Part shown: in pieces, positions 7,615 to 10,728 of the stretch | Position numbering within the stretch: the first letter of the stretch is position 1 | Layout of the letters: each line of letters begins with the position of its first letter | Source: CBDUMN01 sp965368335 | GTDB lineage: Bacteria > Pseudomonadota > Alphaproteobacteria > Rhodospirillales > JAPHRK01 | Direction: 5' to 3' | Length of the DNA: 10,728 nt | Assembly: GCA_965368335.1 (NCBI GenBank) | Contig: CBDUMN010000109.1 | Location: 1 to 10,728 of the forward strand | Notes under the pieces: generated by a model | Databases searched by the model: none | The model's input: the letters and a program-made list of their open reading frames with translations, nothing else | What the model was told of the DNA's origin: nothing | Made by a program: the position numbers and the translations under genes

Positions 7615-8442
7615 ATGTCCTTTCCCGCTTGGGCTGATGAAGTCCGCCGCCACGATAAAGACCGCTTTACCTGCGCCATGTTCGCCCCCGAACCGGCGCG
7701 CACCCACTTGCTTGCTCTTTATGCATTTAATCTGGAGCTTTCCAAGGCGCGGGAGGTGGTTAGCGAACCGTTGCTTGGGAGAATCCGTCTCCAGTGGTGG
7801 CGGGATACCCTGGATGGTTTGAAGAGCGGAAAAGAGCCTGAGGGAGATGTAGCGAAAGCCTTCGCCCAGACGATTGACCAGTGTGGTCTGGCGAGAAGCG
7901 CTATTGACCGCCTGATTGATGCGCGGGAATTCGATATGGAGGGCGTTCCGCCCGAGGATATGGCGGCTTTGGTTGCCTATTGTGAAGGGACATCGTCGCA
8001 ACTGGCCCAACTGGCTCTGAAGATACTCGCTGTTGAAGATCGGGCTGCTGCAACGGCGGCGCGCCATATGGGGATTGCCTGGGCGCTGATAGGGTTGGCT
8101 CGCGCCGTTCCATTCCATGCCCGCCAGGGGCGCGTTCTTTTGCCACGCAATCTTCTTAAAACGGCTGGGATTGCTCCCGAACAGATCAGAAAAGGCGAGG
8201 CGCTGAGCAGTGTCGTTGCTCAAGTAGCGGATGAAGGTCTAGAGCATTTGAGCCGGGCAAGGGAATTGGCTCGGGAGGTAGATAAGAAAGCGTTGCCAGT
8301 GCTGTTGCCCACGACGCTGGCGGATGTTTATCTCAAGGCGTTGAAGAAATGCAGCTATGATCCTTTTGACCCGTTAATGCTTACCGTCCACACCAAGGGG
8401 CGGTTTCGCCTGATGCTCAATGCTTGGCGTGGGCGATATTAG
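7615..8442 (+). CDS. Squalene/phytoene-synthase-fold protein, NDUFAF6-like
   Basis: A 275-residue member of the squalene/phytoene synthase superfamily that appears non-catalytic. Aligned by eye with HpnD, the ALYALARELDDIADE region becomes ALYAFNLELSKAREV (34-48), so the three Asp positions are S43, K44 and E47. In the second motif, before GRVLLP (172-177), the Asp positions are A164 and H168. This loss, plus the WWRDTLDGL segment (61-69), fits the NDUFAF6 type, whose mitochondrial member assists complex I assembly. In many alphaproteobacteria it follows the secDF-Mth938 genes directly (recalled, not checked). The ATG at 7615 gives the usual N-terminus (ADEVRRHDKDRF), with an AGGAACAGGA stretch 12-20 bases upstream. 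The upstream ATG at 7561 adds 18 atypical residues and would begin on top of the hpnC start. No signal peptide. The MBL-fold gene follows 4 bases later. Confidence 0.85.
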   Translation: MSFPAWADEVRRHDKDRFTCAMFAPEPARTHLLALYAFNLELSKAREVVSEPLLGRIRLQWWRDTLDGLKSGKEPEGDVAKAFAQTIDQCGLARSAIDRLIDAREFDMEGVPPEDMAALVAYCEGTSSQLAQLALKILAVEDRAAATAARHMGIAWALIGLARAVPFHARQGRVLLPRNLLKTAGIAPEQIRKGEALSSVVAQVADEGLEHLSRARELAREVDKKALPVLLPTTLADVYLKALKKCSYDPFDPLMLTVHTKGRFRLMLNAWRGRY

Positions 8443-8446
8443 GATA

Positions 8447-9364
8447 ATGCCGTTGTTCCGTCTTTTTCTTCTAGTGTTTGTTCTTTGGAGTCTGCCTTTG
8501 CAGGCCGCTCCGTTAAAGGTGATGGAAGTGGCGAAAGGGGTTTATGCGATCATCGGCGAGACGGGCCAGCGGTCAAAAGAAAACCTCGGCAACAACGCCA
8601 CCTTTGGGGTTGTGGTGACTTCTGGCGGTGTCGTTCTGATCGACCCGGGAGGGTCGGCCAAGGGAGCTGCGCGGGTTGAGGAAGCGATTGCAACGATTAC
8701 CGACAGGCCGGTTGTCGTGGTTATCAATACCGGCGGGCAGGACCACCGTTGGTTGGGGAATGGGTACTTCAAGGCCAAGGGCGCTCGCATCATTGCATCC
8801 GAAGAGGCCGTGGCCGATCAGAAACAGAGAACCAACGATCAGTTGACGGGATTGGGGTTTCTGATTGGCGAGGAAGGGCTGTCGGGGACGACGCCTGTCT
8901 ACGCCGAAGAAACCTTTATAGATGCATTGGACCTGTCCATCGGTGGTGTGGCTATGCAAATTCGCCATTCGGGTCCGGCCCATACGCCGGGGGACTCTTT
9001 CGTCTGGTTGCCCGACAGTCGCGTGGTGTTTAGCGGCGATATTGTCTATCTGGATCGAATGCTGGGGGTTATGTCTTACTCCAACTCCGCTTCCTGGGTT
9101 GAAAGTTTTAAGGCCTTGGCCGCCCTTGAGCCTCAAACCGTAGTGCCTGGCCATGGCGTCCCGGCGCCGCTTGCTAAGGCGCGCGCCCAGACGCTGGATT
9201 ATCTGGTGTCGCTTAGAACCAAAGTGGGCGCTGTGATTGAGCGAGGAGGGCTGATAGAGGAAGGCATCGCTGTCGATCAATCGCAGTTTTCACATTTAGC
9301 CAACTTTGGAACCCTGGCGCGACGCAATGCGCAGCAGGTTTTTATGGAAATGGAATTTGATTAG
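8447..9364 (+). CDS. Exported metallo-beta-lactamase-fold hydrolase, altered metal motif
   Basis: A 305-residue MBL-fold protein with an apparent Sec signal peptide (MPLFRLFLLVFVLWSLPLQA, cleavage about 20/21), hence periplasmic. It resembles the periplasmic MBL proteins found beside quinoprotein and cytochrome genes. The fold is shown by VVLIDPGG (62-69), HSGPAHTPGD (174-183, H179), VVFSGDIV (193-200, D198) and VVPGHG (232-237, H236). The usual HxHxDH motif instead reads INTGGQDHRWLGN (93-105). D99 and H100 remain, but both upstream histidines are missing and the loop is one residue shorter, so metal content and activity are uncertain. The start at 8447 gives a compact signal peptide. ATG 8420 is an alternative overlapping the previous gene. 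It sits in an apparent operon with the NDUFAF6-like gene, with a c-type cytochrome downstream. The substrate is unknown. Confidence 0.82.
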   Translation: MPLFRLFLLVFVLWSLPLQAAPLKVMEVAKGVYAIIGETGQRSKENLGNNATFGVVVTSGGVVLIDPGGSAKGAARVEEAIATITDRPVVVVINTGGQDHRWLGNGYFKAKGARIIASEEAVADQKQRTNDQLTGLGFLIGEEGLSGTTPVYAEETFIDALDLSIGGVAMQIRHSGPAHTPGDSFVWLPDSRVVFSGDIVYLDRMLGVMSYSNSASWVESFKALAALEPQTVVPGHGVPAPLAKARAQTLDYLVSLRTKVGAVIERGGLIEEGIAVDQSQFSHLANFGTLARRNAQQVFMEMEFD

Positions 9365-9387
9365 GCTTCCCCTATGAAATCTGAATA

Positions 9388-9416
9388 TTTTAAAATTCTA
9401 ATGAAACCGTTATAGT
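9388..9416 (+). promoter_or_regulatory. Candidate promoter for the cytochrome c gene
   Basis: TATAGT at 9411-9416 (5 of 6 to the -10 consensus) lies 17 bases after TTTTAA at 9388-9393 (3 of 6 to the -35 consensus), in an AT-rich part of the 87-base gap before the cytochrome gene. The gap has no hairpin terminator after the MBL gene, so read-through is also possible. The perfect palindrome ATTTTAAAAT overlaps the -35 region but matches no operator that I know. Confidence 0.33.
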
Positions 9417-9451
9417 GCCCGTAAGTTCAGTTTAGTTGGAAGGGGTGCGTC

Positions 9452-10042
9452 ATGTTGAGCAAGGCAGTTCTGGCTTTTTCCCTTTGCTTGATTCCATTCG
9501 CCGTTCAGGCCGCCGATGGGGCGCGAGCCAAAGCGATTGTCGAAGAAAAATGCCATCTGTGTCATGGCTACGAAGGGGAGGCGTCCAACGCCATTTATCC
9601 CCGTCTGGCTGGGCAAAACGCCGTCTATATCGCCAAACAGCTCGGCGATTTTAAATCGGGCGAACGTGAAGGCACCATGACTGAAATGGTGGTTGATTTA
9701 GAGCCTGCGGACATCGCCGCTCTTGGGCAGTATTTCTCATCTAAGCCGCCACTCTCACATAAAATTCATGATCCCGACTTCGCCGCCGTCGGTAAATATC
9801 TCTATGACAAAGGCAATCGCTATTCCGGCGTGGCTGCATGTAAAAGCTGTCACGGTGAAAAAGGTGAGGGATCGGAAAAGCTGCCACGGCTCGCCGGACA
9901 GCATAAACGCTATTTGAAGTCCCAATTGGAAGATTTCAATGAGCGTAAACGAACCAACGATAATGCGGTCATGCATACGGTGGCTTCGAAGTTGAACGAG
10001 TTCGAAATCGAAGCGCTGTCCCTTTATATTAGTGGTATGTAG
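9452..10042 (+). CDS. Di-heme cytochrome c4-like protein
   Basis: A periplasmic electron carrier of 196 residues with a signal peptide (about 1-20, cleavage after VQA). It has two covalent heme sites: CHLCH (34-38) and CKSCH (130-134). The two halves are internal repeats. After each heme comes PRLAGQ (50-55 and 145-150), followed by a matching helix (YIAKQLGDFKSGER versus YLKSQLEDFNERKR). The likely axial Met ligands are M76 or M79 in the first half and M174 (in NAVMHTVA) in the second. This two-domain layout is that of cytochrome c4, which passes electrons to terminal oxidases. GGAAGGGG at 9438-9445 lies 6 bases before the ATG. The gene stands 87 bases after the MBL gene and ends at a hairpin terminator. 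Its redox partner is not shown. Confidence 0.92.
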   Translation: MLSKAVLAFSLCLIPFAVQAADGARAKAIVEEKCHLCHGYEGEASNAIYPRLAGQNAVYIAKQLGDFKSGEREGTMTEMVVDLEPADIAALGQYFSSKPPLSHKIHDPDFAAVGKYLYDKGNRYSGVAACKSCHGEKGEGSEKLPRLAGQHKRYLKSQLEDFNERKRTNDNAVMHTVASKLNEFEIEALSLYISGM

Positions 10043-10051
10043 GGCAAACGC

Positions 10052-10075
10052 AAAAGACCGCATTCGCGGCCTTTT
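10052..10075. terminator. Bidirectional hairpin terminator
   Basis: AAAAGACCGC (10052-10061) and GCGGCCTTTT (10066-10075) pair around the 4-base loop ATTC. There is one internal mismatch: A-C in the plus-strand transcript and a G-U wobble in the minus-strand one, so the hairpin is a little better for the minus strand. It starts 9 bases after the cytochrome stop and lies 29 bases beyond the stop of the convergent small gene at 10105, where it can serve both. Confidence 0.8.
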
Positions 10076-10104
10076 CATCAACTCATCGATTTGATTGGCG
10101 GAAG

Positions 10105-10317
10105 TTAGTGGAACATTTCCCCTTCGGCGGGGCCACTTGCCAGTAGTTCATCGACAACGAGAACGATGCGTTTCCACATGCGGTAACCATCCATATTGCC
10201 TTGATAGCGAAGCTGCTCGGCCCGCATGTCGGCAACGGTTGTGGCGTCCTGACCATGCTGCTCGGCAAGCTTGGTCGCATTATGATAAATGTCGGCGTCT
10301 GTTACATGTATCCCCAT
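10105..10317 (-). CDS. Small conserved-looking hypothetical protein (DUF6961-like pattern)
   Basis: A 70-residue protein without signal peptide or membrane segment. It has a short helix pair: YHNATKLAEQHGQDATTVADM, then RAEQLRYQGNMDGYRMWKRIVLVVDELL. The order QHG..A, RA..L, G(D/N).DG, W.RI, (V)..EL recalls small alphaproteobacterial proteins annotated as DUF6961 or simply hypothetical, a resemblance by eye only. The ATG at 10317 is the only ordinary start, as an in-frame stop lies 12 codons upstream. A GGGAG about 13 bases upstream could serve as a ribosome site. The gene lies 46 bases after the trmFO stop on the same strand and is probably co-transcribed with it. It is real rather than chance because it fills the space between trmFO and a terminator and has a coherent amphipathic composition. 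Function unknown. Confidence 0.72.
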   Translation of the reverse strand: MGIHVTDADIYHNATKLAEQHGQDATTVADMRAEQLRYQGNMDGYRMWKRIVLVVDELLASGPAEGEMFH

Positions 10318-10363
10318 GCGGCGCAGTATGCTCCCGGCTTCGTAAACGGGGAGTTAAACTTCT

Positions 10364-10728
10364 TTAAGAATCGACGGATATTTTATCGAGCCAAGCATCA
10401 ATTTCGGCTAAAGCGCGTGCCGCCTGCGCCTCTTTTTTCGCCTTTCCTTTCAATCTCTTGCCGCGATGGTCGCGTCCTTCGATGGTCGGGAAAAGGCCGA
10501 AATTAATATTCATTGGCTGATAAGAACTCTCTTCCGCGCCGCCGGTAACATGACCGAGGAGCGCACCCAGAGCCGTCGTCTCCGGCGGCAGGCTGGGGGA
10601 TTGCCCCAGTCGTTTTTCAACGGCGAATCGTCCGGCAAGCAGTCCGATGGCGGTGCTCTCGACATACCCTTCGCAGCCGGTAATCTGACCAGCGAACCTA
10701 ATGTCCGGTCGTTTTTTTAGGGCGAGGG
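10364..10728 (-). CDS. trmFO: tRNA m5U54 methyltransferase TrmFO, C-terminal part (runs off window)
   Basis: The C-terminal 120 residues of TrmFO, the FAD- and methylenetetrahydrofolate-dependent enzyme that makes 5-methyluridine at position 54 of tRNA. The gene enters from the right edge, with its start outside the window, and ends with TAA at 10366-10364. Recognisable family segments are RFAGQITGCEGYVESTAIGL, LLAGRFA, the Pro-rich PSLPPETTALGALLGHVTG, and the diagnostic YQPMNINFGLFP. The tail is basic (HRGKRLKGKAKKEA) and ends WLDKISVDS. The reading frame is open throughout. The small gene at 10105-10317 follows it on the same strand. Confidence 0.95.
   Translation of the reverse strand, partial: LALKKRPDIRFAGQITGCEGYVESTAIGLLAGRFAVEKRLGQSPSLPPETTALGALLGHVTGGAEESSYQPMNINFGLFPTIEGRDHRGKRLKGKAKKEAQAARALAEIDAWLDKISVDS

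Noticed and set aside
8573..9280. 235-codon open frame on the minus strand inside the MBL-fold gene
   Set aside because: The plus-strand reading has a signal peptide and clear MBL motifs, while the antisense product resembles nothing and is rich in chance His/Arg.
9385..9400. AT-rich palindrome before the cytochrome gene as an FNR or similar operator
   Set aside because: It does not match the TTGAT-N4-ATCAA pattern or any other operator I recognise. In an AT-rich gap it may be chance.
1..10728. Search for mobile elements, CRISPR arrays, defence or toxin genes
   Set aside because: No transposase, integrase, direct-repeat array or known defence domain was seen. The window is filled by recognisable core genes with short gaps.

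Overview
The window looks like an ordinary chromosomal segment of an alphaproteobacterium, probably of the Rhodospirillales type (inferred). The reasons are the yajC-secD-secF-Mth938-like order, an HpnCDE-type squalene pathway, an iron superoxide dismutase, an NDUFAF6-like squalene-synthase-fold protein and a TrmFO of alphaproteobacterial style. Base composition looks even and moderately GC-rich throughout. I saw no insertion sequence, integrase, CRISPR array, rRNA or tRNA.

Left part (about 1-3960, + strand): a leader with a weak candidate promoter, then yajC, secD and secF, which form the accessory Sec translocon subcomplex. They are followed tightly by a Mth938/DUF498 protein (the bacterial counterpart of complex I assembly factor NDUFAF3) and a small YdhR-like alpha/beta-barrel protein. 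A strong bidirectional hairpin terminator at 3928-3960 closes this operon and also serves the convergent sod gene.

Middle part (about 3978-7562, - strand): hpnC, hpnD and hpnE, read right to left, make squalene from farnesyl diphosphate through presqualene diphosphate and hydroxysqualene. The genes are fused end to end by two GTGA stop/start overlaps. A Fe-type superoxide dismutase gene lies 104 bases downstream on the same strand. No squalene-hopene cyclase is in the window, so the fate of the squalene is not shown here.

Right part (about 7615-10042, + strand): diverging from hpnC across 52 bases is an NDUFAF6-like protein, a squalene-synthase-fold pseudoenzyme without the Asp-rich motifs. 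It is followed 4 bases later by an exported metallo-beta-lactamase-fold protein with an altered metal motif, and then by an exported di-heme c4-like cytochrome. A second hairpin terminator (10052-10075) separates the cytochrome from two minus-strand genes: a 70-residue hypothetical protein and the C-terminal 120 residues of TrmFO, which runs off the right edge.

Most of this is recognisable housekeeping. I found no clearly new system. The points most worth a second look are the two putative complex I assembly factors flanking a sod-hpnEDC block, the catalytically dead squalene-synthase fold next to two live ones, and the metallo-beta-lactamase protein lacking the usual HxHxDH zinc motif.
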